DNA of 64,000 nt from Schizochytrium sp. CCTCC M209059 (taxonomy: Eukaryota > Sar > Bigyra > Thraustochytrida > Thraustochytriidae). Below the pieces are notes generated by a model that was not told the DNA's origin, did no database searches, and saw only the letters and a program-made list of their open reading frames with translations. The stretch covers positions 62,275 through 126,274 of the forward strand of contig KN805415.1 in NCBI GenBank assembly GCA_000818945.1, read 5' to 3'. Below, one piece after another: positions 26,671 to 36,010 of the stretch (positions within the stretch are counted from its first letter, which is position 1; each line of letters opens with the position of its first letter). A program made the translations under genes and the position numbers.

Positions 26671-29600
26671 ATGTTGCCGCGCGAGGTGCGCGTGCACGTT
26701 GATCGGCGCGGCGGGCTCGAACTGGAGCGTGTCGCTCCCGGGAAGGACGGCGTGGCGACGGCGCTTGCGCAGTGGAGGGATGCGCAGCGTCAAAGGCGCG
26801 TGGCCCCAGGACGCGCGAGCAGGCTGTTCCGCGAGACCAAGGATTCGTACGTTCTCGAGCCTTTGGATACAGCCCAAAATGCTGCTGCAGGCCTCGACTC
26901 GTCGAGCCGTGCATCGAGAGACCTGAACTCTGTTCGGGGCGATCGTAGCGGCGTATACGTTCGGCCTGCAAGCACATTCGAATACAAGGCTGCCTCGGTG
27001 GCGTCTTCATCTGTAACAAGTGAAGTAGCGTCCGAATTACTGGAAATTGAAGAGCTTCTCCGGGGCAACAATGACGGCGGCCACGATTTCCAGAGACCAC
27101 CACCACCAGACACGATGGACGATAGACGCAAGGCACAGCAAGCCGCCATTGAGAAAGTTCGTGAGCAGGCTCGATTGACGCGAAAACTCTTGCTGCAGCA
27201 AGAGCTTGCGGTATTGCACGATGAAAAGCGTTTGTTGCGTACAAGTTTTGACCGTCTACGCATGGCTGCGCGTACGCATCGTGCCCTTGTCCATGCATAT
27301 TTAGGATCTCTCGGCGCAGCTTTCAGGCAATGGGCGCTACATGCACGTCTCCGACGCGGTGATGCACGCGGCAAGGCTCTTCGTGAGCGACAAACGCAAG
27401 CACGGACGTTTCAAGCCTGGCGACAAGACACGGTACAGACACTCCGGCTCAAGGTCCTGACGGCAAGAGTGAGCGCGCGCACGAGACGGGAGCTCGTGAC
27501 ATCAAGCTTTGAGGCAATACGATCGATTGCAGCTGTACAGAAACAAAAAGAGAATGCGATTGCTCGAGCTGTATTGTTTTGGGGCCACCTTCGTTTGCGA
27601 AAGGGTATGCGCAAACTTGGAGAAAACCGACATGTGAAGCGCGTCCTTCGATATCGTCTCGACCGCGCGTCGCTGTGGGCGAGCGGGAGGCTCTTGCGGG
27701 CTACCTTTCGTCGATGGCGTAGAGGTGTGGTGCGCGCTGCTGACGAACGTCGATCGTTGGCACGGGGTCATCGTCTCTATCGTGCACGAGCTTGCGGCCA
27801 CAGCTTTCAAACCTTGAAAACCTTTGCATCGGCGTCGCGAGAGAAACGCATGTTTTTAGCCAAAGCAATGGCGTTTTGGGAACGACAGACGTTACGTCAA
27901 TATTGGGCCAAGTGGATTGAGGGCGCGCAGCTCCTGCGTGTGTCTCGAATGCTGAGCAGTCGATTGCGTCGAGGGCGCCTCGACCGGGGGCTCGAGGCTC
28001 TTCGTGCGCACGTCACACGCCAGCAATTGCGGCGCGAGCAGCGCGTATGGGCGTTTCGCTCGCGATGGACGCTGGGGCTTGCCTTGCGAGCATGGGCTCG
28101 ACTTGCTGGAGAGAAGAATGGTGCTCGTGTCGTGGCGTACGGGCAGCTCATGGCGCGTCGCAATGCACGCATTTTACGAGCGTCCTTTGTCACGTGGACT
28201 AGCGCAACGGTGGAAAGCATGCGATGGCGTCGCATTCAGGTTTCACTGGACGCGCAGCGCCTTGAGCGCGGCTGGACTCGCCTTCAACGGGGCTGTCGTC
28301 GGGAGAAAGAGGGGCGACTCTTGCGAGAGCGCGTAGCTCGCTACGCACGGCGCAAAGGACTCCGGTCCGGGCTGCAGGGATTGATGACGCACGCATTGAG
28401 TGCACGACAATCAGTGATGGATCAAGGGATGGTGGACGGTCAGACGATGAAACGGTGCTGGCGACAATGGCTGCGATTCGTGCTCGAATCGATGAAAGAG
28501 CGTCAGCAGGAAGCTGCAGCGCAAATGTGGTGGCGCATCGTGCGACTACGCATGGGTCTTGCGGGCTTAAAGGGCCGCGTTGCCGTACAACGGCGGGATG
28601 CAATATGCATTCGTCGCGGACGACGATGCTTGTTGCAGCGTATGCTCGGAGCTTGGCGAATGGCCGTGCATGTAGGTTTTGCCGAAGCATTTGCGGCGCG
28701 GGCATGGGCGCGTCAAGGAGAACGCCGCGCTTTGCGACGGCTCGCAAGTCATGTTCCGCAGCGACGCCTTCGGCGAGGACTTGATTATGCGGCGGATGCT
28801 CAGTTCCGGAAGTCGAGTTGCAGACGGTGTCTGCGGCGTTTGCAAGAAGTCGTGCGTGCACAACAAGAGCAAGTGACCCAGGATGCGAGATTGCAGCTTG
28901 TTCGTGCACAACAGTCCTTGCGGCGATTTCGCCAGCATGCTTTGGTCCGACGCCGAGTTCGTGAGAACTATGCAAGGTGCAAGGTTGCAGATGCGCGTCG
29001 ACTCATGCAAAAGGGGCTTCAAGGATTGGCGAGGTATTGCGGGTCGCGCATGAGGGCGCGAGCGCAAATCCATGGCGCTGAAGCATTCGCTCGGGCGCGT
29101 CGTCAGCGCGAAGCGGTTGATGCGCTGCGTTTACGGGCCCTGTGGCAAGGGCGAACTTCGCAGCGTGTATTTGCAATGATCAAATTGCGAAATGAGCGCA
29201 TACTTTGTGAGTGCATGGCGGGGTGGCGACAAGAGGCTGCAATCTTGAGACGACTCCGAGGTGTGGGAACTGTGGCACGGCTGTATGCGCAGCGACGCGT
29301 GAAACGTCGCGCGATGATGATGCTTCGCTTGAACGCCACGCGGCAGGCTGCTTGCAGGAGAGGTGATGAGCACTTTGGCCTCAAGCACAAGCGAGCGCAC
29401 TGGGCGGCGTGGCGCGAGTATCACCGCACAGGGCGTCACGTGGAGACTCGCTTCACAAAGGAACGACTGCGCGTTTATCTATGGCGCTGGCGACGATTCA
29501 TGTACGTGCGCCGCGCGAAGCGCAAGGCTAGTTTTTATCTCGCTGCGAGACTGGAGACAAGCTTGTTAGGCAGTGCATTTTCAGCATGGAAGCGAGAGGT

Positions 29601-29925
29601 CGCCCAGCGTGCGCTCAAAGATGCGGTCGAAGACGTGAGTGAGGCTCGTTTGGTTTGGCGCGTTTTTCGTCAATGGGAAGAAGCGACAAGTCTGCAAAAG
29701 TTGCGTCGCACGCAAACGGTCTTGGCCGTTGTGCACTGGCGGTCTTCGATGCTGCGGTCTCACTTGCGCGCGTGGCGCATGTTTCGCGAGGAGGAAAGCT
29801 ATGTTCGTGCAGTTGTTTCGTGCATATTGTTCGGACGCATGGCGAGGGCTTTCGGCGCATGGCAGAGACTGTGCGCCCAAGACCATGAAGGAGAAGAGTA
29901 TGACTTGCATGTGCGTGTTCGATGA
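26671..29925 (+). CDS. Sfi1-type centrin-binding repeat protein
   Basis: A protein of about 1084 residues, highly basic and helical, rich in Arg, Ala, Leu and Trp. From about residue 225 onward it consists of many Sfi1-like repeats, each with a short aromatic core such as AFRQWALHAR, TFQAWRQDT, TFRRWRRGV, ALRAWARLAG, SFVTWTSAT, TLRRW-like and HLRAWRMFR. Sfi1 forms long alpha-helices coated with centrin and is part of centrosome, spindle-pole-body or basal-body structures. The N-terminal 140 residues are low in repeats and Ser-rich. The start is uncertain: the frame opens at a GTG at 26626, the first ATG is 26671, and another ATG at 27115 precedes the helical part. Family-level call is firm because of repeat density; specific role (duplication or contractile fibre) is not. 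Confidence 0.8.
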   Translation: MLPREVRVHVDRRGGLELERVAPGKDGVATALAQWRDAQRQRRVAPGRASRLFRETKDSYVLEPLDTAQNAAAGLDSSSRASRDLNSVRGDRSGVYVRPASTFEYKAASVASSSVTSEVASELLEIEELLRGNNDGGHDFQRPPPPDTMDDRRKAQQAAIEKVREQARLTRKLLLQQELAVLHDEKRLLRTSFDRLRMAARTHRALVHAYLGSLGAAFRQWALHARLRRGDARGKALRERQTQARTFQAWRQDTVQTLRLKVLTARVSARTRRELVTSSFEAIRSIAAVQKQKENAIARAVLFWGHLRLRKGMRKLGENRHVKRVLRYRLDRASLWASGRLLRATFRRWRRGVVRAADERRSLARGHRLYRARACGHSFQTLKTFASASREKRMFLAKAMAFWERQTLRQYWAKWIEGAQLLRVSRMLSSRLRRGRLDRGLEALRAHVTRQQLRREQRVWAFRSRWTLGLALRAWARLAGEKNGARVVAYGQLMARRNARILRASFVTWTSATVESMRWRRIQVSLDAQRLERGWTRLQRGCRREKEGRLLRERVARYARRKGLRSGLQGLMTHALSARQSVMDQGMVDGQTMKRCWRQWLRFVLESMKERQQEAAAQMWWRIVRLRMGLAGLKGRVAVQRRDAICIRRGRRCLLQRMLGAWRMAVHVGFAEAFAARAWARQGERRALRRLASHVPQRRLRRGLDYAADAQFRKSSCRRCLRRLQEVVRAQQEQVTQDARLQLVRAQQSLRRFRQHALVRRRVRENYARCKVADARRLMQKGLQGLARYCGSRMRARAQIHGAEAFARARRQREAVDALRLRALWQGRTSQRVFAMIKLRNERILCECMAGWRQEAAILRRLRGVGTVARLYAQRRVKRRAMMMLRLNATRQAACRRGDEHFGLKHKRAHWAAWREYHRTGRHVETRFTKERLRVYLWRWRRFMYVRRAKRKASFYLAARLETSLLGSAFSAWKREVAQRALKDAVEDVSEARLVWRVFRQWEEATSLQKLRRTQTVLAVVHWRSSMLRSHLRAWRMFREEESYVRAVVSCILFGRMARAFGAWQRLCAQDHEGEEYDLHVRVR

Positions 29926-30130
29926 AATCTATATCGAGGAGATGAGACACGATAAAGATAATTGTAATTTGAGAGGTAGTGCTACGTAATGTGTACGTAG
30001 GTGTTGGGCCTATACTAAAATTAGATACCGCGAATTGTGATCATTTTTCTTGGATGGAAGGAGAAAGAAAAGAAAAGGGTCGGGTTCTTGAAGAGAGGGA
30101 AACATACAGAAGGGGAGGGACAGTGATCAA
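29926..30130. other. Short convergent gap between Sfi1 and KIX-like genes
   Basis: About 200 bp of lower-GC sequence between two stop codons of convergent genes, with an A-rich tract near 30060-30085. It should contain both 3' ends. Nothing else recognised. Confidence 0.5.
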
Positions 30131-31870
30131 TCAGGTGGAGTAAAACCTTCGGGCATCGAACTCTGTGCGCATGGCGTCTGCGGACTTGCGTCGAATGGCG
30201 AGGTTGGTTGCAGCAGGGTCGTCGTGAGCATTGGCGCCGAAAACGTCCTGGATACTACGTTTGACGCCCTGGTGAGCCGCGTTAGCGGCGAGCTGGCGCT
30301 GGTATTGTTCGTGCTGCTGTTGCTGGAAGAAGCGCTGCTGATTTGGGTCATAAGAGAATGTGTTCGCGAGATGTTGCTGGCTTTGGGCATACTGCTGCTG
30401 CGCGGCGGCTGAGGTAAAGACGGGATAATTAGGCCACATGGGGGGAAGCTGGCCTGCTTGCGAGAGGCCTAAAGGGAAGGGTGGCTCGAAGGCTGTGCTC
30501 GTGGTAGAGGTGCGTTCGCTTGTGGTGTGCGCGTCTTGGACAGGTAAAGCAGGCGGCTGAAATCTGGTGTATGCGGCAGCGGGATTGAGCAGAAATCTCG
30601 TCTCACTGACGGGGGATGGCTGTTGCTCGGATGCATTCCAGTCGCTGTTGTTGTTGTTGTTGTTGTTTGTCGTCGTCCCGCTGGCTACGCTTTTGAAGCT
30701 GGAGTTGGCAGCGTTGGCGGTGGATTCAGCTCTTTCTGGATAGGTTGCGTTGCCGAGCGACCCTTGTATTGACACGGACACGCCTGGGATGGGTGAAGTG
30801 AGACTTCCTTGGAAGCTGGGCGATAACCAAGAAGGGTAGACGCCAAGATCGAAACGACGTTCGTTGGAGCGGGTGCGGTCCGGATTGGCCTCGCAGGCGG
30901 GGTCTTCATGAAGGGAAACAAGATGTGGGCCCTCGTGGCCATGGCGACTTTGCGCAGACCGTGGGCTGCTTTTGGCATCGCTGTCAACGGGGCCTTTGTC
31001 TGCTGCAGCTGCCGCCGCCGCCGCCGCCGCTGCTGCTGCTGCTCCAATGACGTGTTTGGCGTTCGTCTCGATGGCCATGGAGGCTGTCGATGGCGAGGGA
31101 CGGATCACAGGAGAGGAAGACGAAGACGAAGACGAAGACGAAGAGGATGAAGACGAGGCGGCTGCCCGCGCGCGTGCTTGGTTGGTCGCGTTTGCAGCGG
31201 CCTGCATGCGTTGCATATGGCGTTGTTTGGCGCTGAGTTCTCCATCTCGGGCGGAAGACACAGAAGAAGAAGGGAAGCCAGTGGCTGCGGCAGCAGCCGC
31301 GGCAACGCGTGGGTTTCCTACGTCGAGAAAGAAGCGGAGCATTTCTTGAAAGCTCGCGCCGGATTTCGAGTTCCCGGACTCGCGTCTGCGCTTGGCCTTT
31401 TCTGAAGCGACGCGATGGAGAAGAATTTCGAAAGCACGGGCTTCGGTGAATTCCTCGCGCGAGGCAGCAGTGTAGTAGCAGAGGTGTTCGAGAGCGACGA
31501 GAACGCGGTATTCGCGTCTCTCGTCACGGTTCTTGCCGCCCTGCCTAAAGATGGCAGCGATGCGCTTTGCGGCGGCGATGCGAATGTCCACATCTTTGGC
31601 TGGATTCTGCCATTTTGTAGTGGCGGCGCTGGTGGAGGACGACGTCGAGGAGCGTTGCTGTTGTCGTTGTTGTTGTTGTTGCTGAGCGTTGACCGAGGTG
31701 GAGGCGGACGGGACTGCTGACGCGTTTACGGGGTTGGTCTGCGGAGCAACAAGAAAGGGGTTGCGGGCGTGGCTCGCCGATGCGCGGTGCGCAAGAGCGT
31801 AAGCGTCGGCGTCGAAATTCATGGGATGGCCGAGGCGCTCACGAGATTGTTCAAGGGCGGCGACACTCAT
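30131..31870 (-). CDS. Q/A/S-rich protein with KIX-like domain, MED15/CBP-type coactivator candidate
   Basis: A 579-residue protein from the ATG at 31870. A Gln run at about residues 63-72 precedes a helical module at about 93-163. That module resembles KIX domains in layout and in residues: RIAAIF near the start, DERREYRVLVALEHL in the middle, then CYYTAASREEF and a final basic helix ending EKAKRRR. KIX domains of CBP/p300 and Mediator MED15 bind activation domains. The rest is low complexity: poly-Ser near 240, poly-Ala near 280, Asn near 395, and a Gln/Pro/Tyr-rich C-terminal third, typical of transcription coactivators. The C-terminus is basic (KRSIQDVFG, IRRKSADAMRTEF). The KIX call is by eye and moderate; the low-complexity content alone would also suit other nuclear proteins. 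Confidence 0.65.
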   Translation of the reverse strand: MSVAALEQSRERLGHPMNFDADAYALAHRASASHARNPFLVAPQTNPVNASAVPSASTSVNAQQQQQQRQQQRSSTSSSTSAATTKWQNPAKDVDIRIAAAKRIAAIFRQGGKNRDERREYRVLVALEHLCYYTAASREEFTEARAFEILLHRVASEKAKRRRESGNSKSGASFQEMLRFFLDVGNPRVAAAAAAATGFPSSSVSSARDGELSAKQRHMQRMQAAANATNQARARAAASSSSSSSSSSSSSSSPVIRPSPSTASMAIETNAKHVIGAAAAAAAAAAAAAADKGPVDSDAKSSPRSAQSRHGHEGPHLVSLHEDPACEANPDRTRSNERRFDLGVYPSWLSPSFQGSLTSPIPGVSVSIQGSLGNATYPERAESTANAANSSFKSVASGTTTNNNNNNNSDWNASEQQPSPVSETRFLLNPAAAYTRFQPPALPVQDAHTTSERTSTTSTAFEPPFPLGLSQAGQLPPMWPNYPVFTSAAAQQQYAQSQQHLANTFSYDPNQQRFFQQQQHEQYQRQLAANAAHQGVKRSIQDVFGANAHDDPAATNLAIRRKSADAMRTEFDARRFYST

Positions 31871-33455
31871 ATCCGTCGCGGGCGAGCGGGCGGGCGGCGA
31901 GCGTTGTCGCGGCTCGCCGTGAGACTTTTAGTTTTGCTGAGACCGTTTATTCCCGTTGGTGGCGAGAGCAGGCAGCAGAGACGGCGGCGTTGGCACGACG
32001 TTGCTGCTGTGCTGACTTCTTCGGACGGTTCGTTCCAAAAGTAAAGAGGTGTCGCACTTGTTCGGATTTCTCGGGGGTCTTTTTTGGCATGCGCAGCGGT
32101 TCACGAGGAAAGAAAGATACAAAGCAAGGGCAAGGGGGTGGTCGCTTGCTGGCTGACTTGCTTGCTTGGGTGAGTGGGTGGGTGGGTGGTGCGCTGGAAG
32201 CGAACAGGCAGAGTCAGCCGATGTGGTCGCGTGCAGGTCAGGCTGCTATGAGGCGAAAATGGATTCTCGCCGTGAACGGTCAACTGGTCGCAGCCGGGCT
32301 GCTGTCAGGTGTGCTCTGCGCTCGCTGTCTCCTGCGGTCTCGTTACGTGTTTGCTCCGGGCCTCAGAACAGGTCGTGCAGGCTGCTGCAGGCTGCAGCGC
32401 ACGGGACCTCCTTGCGCTCGAGTCCTGTGTGGGTTCGCTTTCTTTCTTCCCTTCTTTGTTTCTTTCGACAAGGCAGAGCGCGTCGCGTCGAGTCCCCCGG
32501 CGTTGGGGCGCGGGGGCCGAGGTAGGTCCGAGGCGCAGGCGCCGCGCGCGGGGCACAGCTGCAGGGCCCGGCCTGCTGCGCGTGCGCCGCGCGTGCCTCG
32601 CCTCGCGGCAGGCGGGCAGTCCCGCGTCCGATGTTCGTCTCCGCGCGAGGTCCCGGGACTCTGCGCGCTCACACGCTCGCAAGCGCGGCCTCCCTCGTTC
32701 CTTGTGGCGGGCGGGCGGGCGGCTGGCTGGCTAGCTAGCGAGCGAGCGAGCGAGCCCGGCGCGTGACCCAGCCGTCCGGCTGGACGGCCTCGCGTGCCTG
32801 AGCCCGACGAGGATGAGACGAGTTGAGTTGAGTTGAGATGAGATATCTCAGAGATGTGCTCGAAAGGAGACGGCGCGGCGGAGACCGACGGCGATCGGGG
32901 CACGCTGCGGAGCTCGGCGCGGCCAGGGAGGCTACGAGGCGAGGTCGCGGAGACGGCTTGCCTTGGCTTGCCTATAGCCTTGCTTTGCTTTGCTTTGCTT
33001 TGCTTTGCTTTGCTTTGCCTTGCTTTGAGTTGAGATGAGATGGGAGATGAGGCGAGCGCCTGCTTCTGCTTAATTGAGCCTGACGGCCTGTCTCCGCGTC
33101 GAGGAATGTCTGCTGTCTGTCTGGCTGGCCGGCTGGCCGCGTCTCCGCCGTTTGTTCGTTGGTTCTTTCGTGCTGCGCGGCGTCGCTGGCCTCTGCCCTA
33201 CTCTGCTCTGCTCGCCGCGCTCTGCCCGGTTTTGGCGGCGGCGTAGGTCGCTCGATGCTCGATGGAGTGGTTGAATTGATGAATGGCCCCAGCCGGCTCG
33301 GATTCGAACCTCTTCCCCAGTTTCCTCGCCTGCGCCTTTTCCCAACTCTCGCGCGGGGCGCCGGGCGGGCGCGGGCGCGAGCGCGGGCGAGGGCAAGGGC
33401 GAGGGCGCCTGCGCGCGCCGCGCGTCTCCTCGCGCCGCGCGGCGGGGGCTCCGCC
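31871..33455. other. Repeat-rich gene desert, left part
   Basis: The first few hundred bases should hold the promoter of the KIX-like gene. No other gene is supported. Visible arrays: GAGTT at about 32819-32836, and TTTGC at about 32980-33029. The long frame across 31780-32766 overlaps the start of the KIX-like gene, is Arg/Ala/Cys-rich and matches no family. Confidence 0.5.
32980..33029. repeat. TTTGC pentanucleotide array
   Basis: About ten near-perfect TTTGC (equivalently GCTTT) units, followed by degenerate GAGTT/GAGAT units. One of a set of pentamer arrays in this window. Confidence 0.9.
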
Positions 33456-33833
33456 NNNNNNNNNNNNNNNNNNNNNNNNNNNNNNNNNNNNNNNNNNNNN
33501 NNNNNNNNNNNNNNNNNNNNNNNNNNNNNNNNNNNNNNNNNNNNNNNNNNNNNNNNNNNNNNNNNNNNNNNNNNNNNNNNNNNNNNNNNNNNNNNNNNNN
33601 NNNNNNNNNNNNNNNNNNNNNNNNNNNNNNNNNNNNNNNNNNNNNNNNNNNNNNNNNNNNNNNNNNNNNNNNNNNNNNNNNNNNNNNNNNNNNNNNNNNN
33701 NNNNNNNNNNNNNNNNNNNNNNNNNNNNNNNNNNNNNNNNNNNNNNNNNNNNNNNNNNNNNNNNNNNNNNNNNNNNNNNNNNNNNNNNNNNNNNNNNNNN
33801 NNNNNNNNNNNNNNNNNNNNNNNNNNNNNNNNN
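33456..33833. other. Assembly gap (378 N)
   Basis: A run of 378 N. Immediately right of it are four copies of a 12-bp repeat (33834-33881), and left of it a GGGCGC-type run at about 33356-33415, so the gap most likely hides an unresolved GC-rich tandem repeat. Confidence 0.99.
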
Positions 33834-33881
33834 GTGCGCGCCTGCGTGCGCGCCTGCGTGCGCGCCTGCGTGCGCGCCTGC
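33834..33881. repeat. 12-bp tandem repeat abutting the gap
   Basis: Four perfect copies of GTGCGCGCCTGC, followed by degenerate copies to about 33903. The first copy touches the last N, so the array probably continues into the gap. Confidence 0.92.
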
Positions 33882-34025
33882 GTCCGCGCGCCTGCGTCCG
33901 CGCGCGGCGCTCTCCCTCTCGCCCGCGCGCACGAAGGCCTCTCCGCGCGTCTCCTCGCCGCGTCGAGGGTTTGGACGTTCCCCTTGCCTCCTCCTTTTGC
34001 GATTTGAATTCGCCTCTCGATCGAC

Positions 34026-34078
34026 GCTATGCTATGCTATACTATGCTACGCGATGCTATGCTGTGCTATGCTATGCT
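34026..34078. repeat. GCTAT pentanucleotide array
   Basis: About ten units of GCTAT with a few substitutions (ACTAT, GCTAC, GCGAT, GCTGT). Confidence 0.9.
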
Positions 34079-34259
34079 CCTTCCCGCGTCGAATCGCCTC
34101 CGCGACTGTTCGTCTGCTGGGCCTCCTGGGCCGTGCGCTTGCGCCTTCGTTGGTCGTTCGTTGTCTGTTTGATTCCCCGTTTGATAGTCTGCCTGTTCGC
34201 TGACTGACTGTCTGTGTGTCTGTCTGCCTGCCTGGCCGTCTCAAGTTGCTCCTTCTCTC

Positions 34260-34323
34260 GCTCTGTCTGTCTGTCTGTGTGTCTGTGTGTCTGTGTGTCT
34301 GTCTGTCTGTCTGTCTGTCTGTC
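34260..34323. repeat. TCTG/TGTC microsatellite
   Basis: A run of TCTG units with interspersed TGTG, preceded by degenerate copies from about 34200. On both sides it gives spurious Cys/Leu/Ser or Asp/Arg/Gln frames. Confidence 0.9.
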
Positions 34324-35066
34324 CATGCGTGCTGTTCTCCAGAAGGAAAGGAAAGGAAAGGAAAGAAAAGAAAGGAAACGAAAGAGGGAAGAAAGGGAAA
34401 AAAGAAAGATAGAAGGAAAGAAAGAAAGCGAGCAAGCGAGTGGAGGAAAAGAAAAAACTGAGGGAGGGGGGAACAGAGCCCGGGGAACAGGAAGGCGCCG
34501 AAAGGGAAAGATGGAAAGGAAAGAGTGGCCCGGTGGACGAAGCGACCGAGCGACAGCGAGGCTGCTGCTGGCACGGAAGCGCAGCTGGCAGGCGGGCGAG
34601 TGGCGGGCGAGTGGCCGCCAGGTCCTGGAAGTCTCCCGCGTGCCGGGGCGACCGGCCGGCCGGCCGGCCAGCCAGCCAGCGTGCAGTCAAGGCCCACTCC
34701 TCCTTGGCTTCGTCCGCTCTGGCTGGCCCTGGTCTGTATAGTGGCTGCTCCTGCGCCCCACAGCGCGAGACAAATGATAAGAGTAGTAAACAGAAGATAA
34801 AAGAAAATCAAAAGAAACGAGAGAAAAGGGAAATAAGAAATAGGGCGGAGGGAAGGAGCCGAGGCGGCGAAAGTGTCATGCGCACTGCGGGCCCGAATCG
34901 AGTATCCCCTCGAGGCGTGCGCAAACGAGTGCGAGCGCGCGGACGGCAGTACGCCCCCATGTCCTGCCCTTTTTTGGCCGCTGCCCAAGAAAGGCAGTAA
35001 GAAAGAAAGAGCTCTGCCGCGCGCATCTTCCGTCCCTCGCTCATCCCTCTCGCACGGTCGTGATCG

Positions 35067-35135
35067 GTGCGATGCGATGCGATGCGATGCGATGTGATGC
35101 GATGCGATGCAATGCGATACGATGCGATGCGATAC
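35067..35135. repeat. GATGC pentanucleotide array
   Basis: About thirteen GATGC units with scattered variants (GATGT, AATGC, GATAC). Confidence 0.9.
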
Positions 35136-35980
35136 GCGGCAGACAGGCAGACAGACAGGTGAAAAGGCATCCCGTCTGCTGGCCACTGTAACGCAAATCT
35201 CAACTCTTTTTTCTCCCCCTTCAAATTCCTTCTCAGTTTTTCCCTCCTCCTCCTCTACTTCCAAGTTCCTTTTGGCAAGTCAGCCCGTTCCGGGCGCTCT
35301 CCTGCCCTCTCCCCTCCTCTCCTCGCGCCCAGCCTCGCTTCTCCGCGGCGCGGGCGCGGCCCCGCTCTCCCCCTCGCCGCCGTCTCCCTCGCACTCTCGC
35401 TCCCTCGCTCCCTCCCTCCCCCGCTCCCCCGCTCCCTCCCCCGCTCGCTGCGCCGCGTCCGCCGCCGTCCCGTCCCGTCCCGCGGCGCGGCCCGCACAGC
35501 GCTCGCTCGCGCGCCGCTGCGCGCTGGCCGGCCGGCCGGCCTCTCTCCCTCTACACACAGTAGAAGGAAGGAGGAGAGCGGGAGAAAAAGAGCCAATCGA
35601 TCGATCAATCGTGGATGGCGATGGCGGAGGAGGATCATGATGAGCCCACCATCGCCGCGCAGGAGGGGCGGTCGACCGGCCGCCGGCCGGCCGGCCGGCC
35701 AGCCGGCCAGCCAGCCAGCCCACCTGGAGCGTTGTGGCGGTGCTTGACGGCCGCGGAGCGAGCCGACGAGGAACGTCGGGATGAAAGAAGAAGAATACTA
35801 GTTGAGCCGACTCGCGAGACAGCTTGGGGACAGGTGGAGAAGAAGACCTTTATCAACCAATCTTCATCTAGCACGCCGCACCGCGCAAGACGGGGGCGAG
35901 GCCGAGTCAAGACAGTACGACGAGACTCGCGAGAGCGCCGAGTCGAGACTCGAGCTGCCCGGCCGCTGCCGCGTGCAGTG

Positions 35981-36010
35981 CAGAGCAGTGCAGAGCAGTG
36001 CAGAGCAGTG
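35981..36010. repeat. 10-bp tandem repeat CAGAGCAGTG
   Basis: Three perfect decamers, preceded by a partial copy. The decamer is two related pentamers, as in the AGATC and GAAACGAGAC arrays. Confidence 0.85.

Noticed and set aside
31780..32766. Plus-strand frame of 328 codons
   Set aside because: Overlaps the start of the KIX-like gene on the other strand, has Arg/Ala/Cys bias and no recognisable domain.
33280..33400. TTCGAAT-type T-loop sequence on the minus strand, suggesting a tRNA
   Set aside because: The bases flanking the loop do not form the 5-bp T stem and no acceptor, D or anticodon stem fits upstream.
33159..34203. Frames running through the N gap
   Set aside because: Continuity is an artefact of unknown bases; flanks are repeat-derived.
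34047..35264. Minus-strand frame of about 405 codons in the desert
   Set aside because: Composed of translated microsatellites (repeated His-Arg-Ile-Ala-Ser and Asp-Arg-Gln-Thr units).
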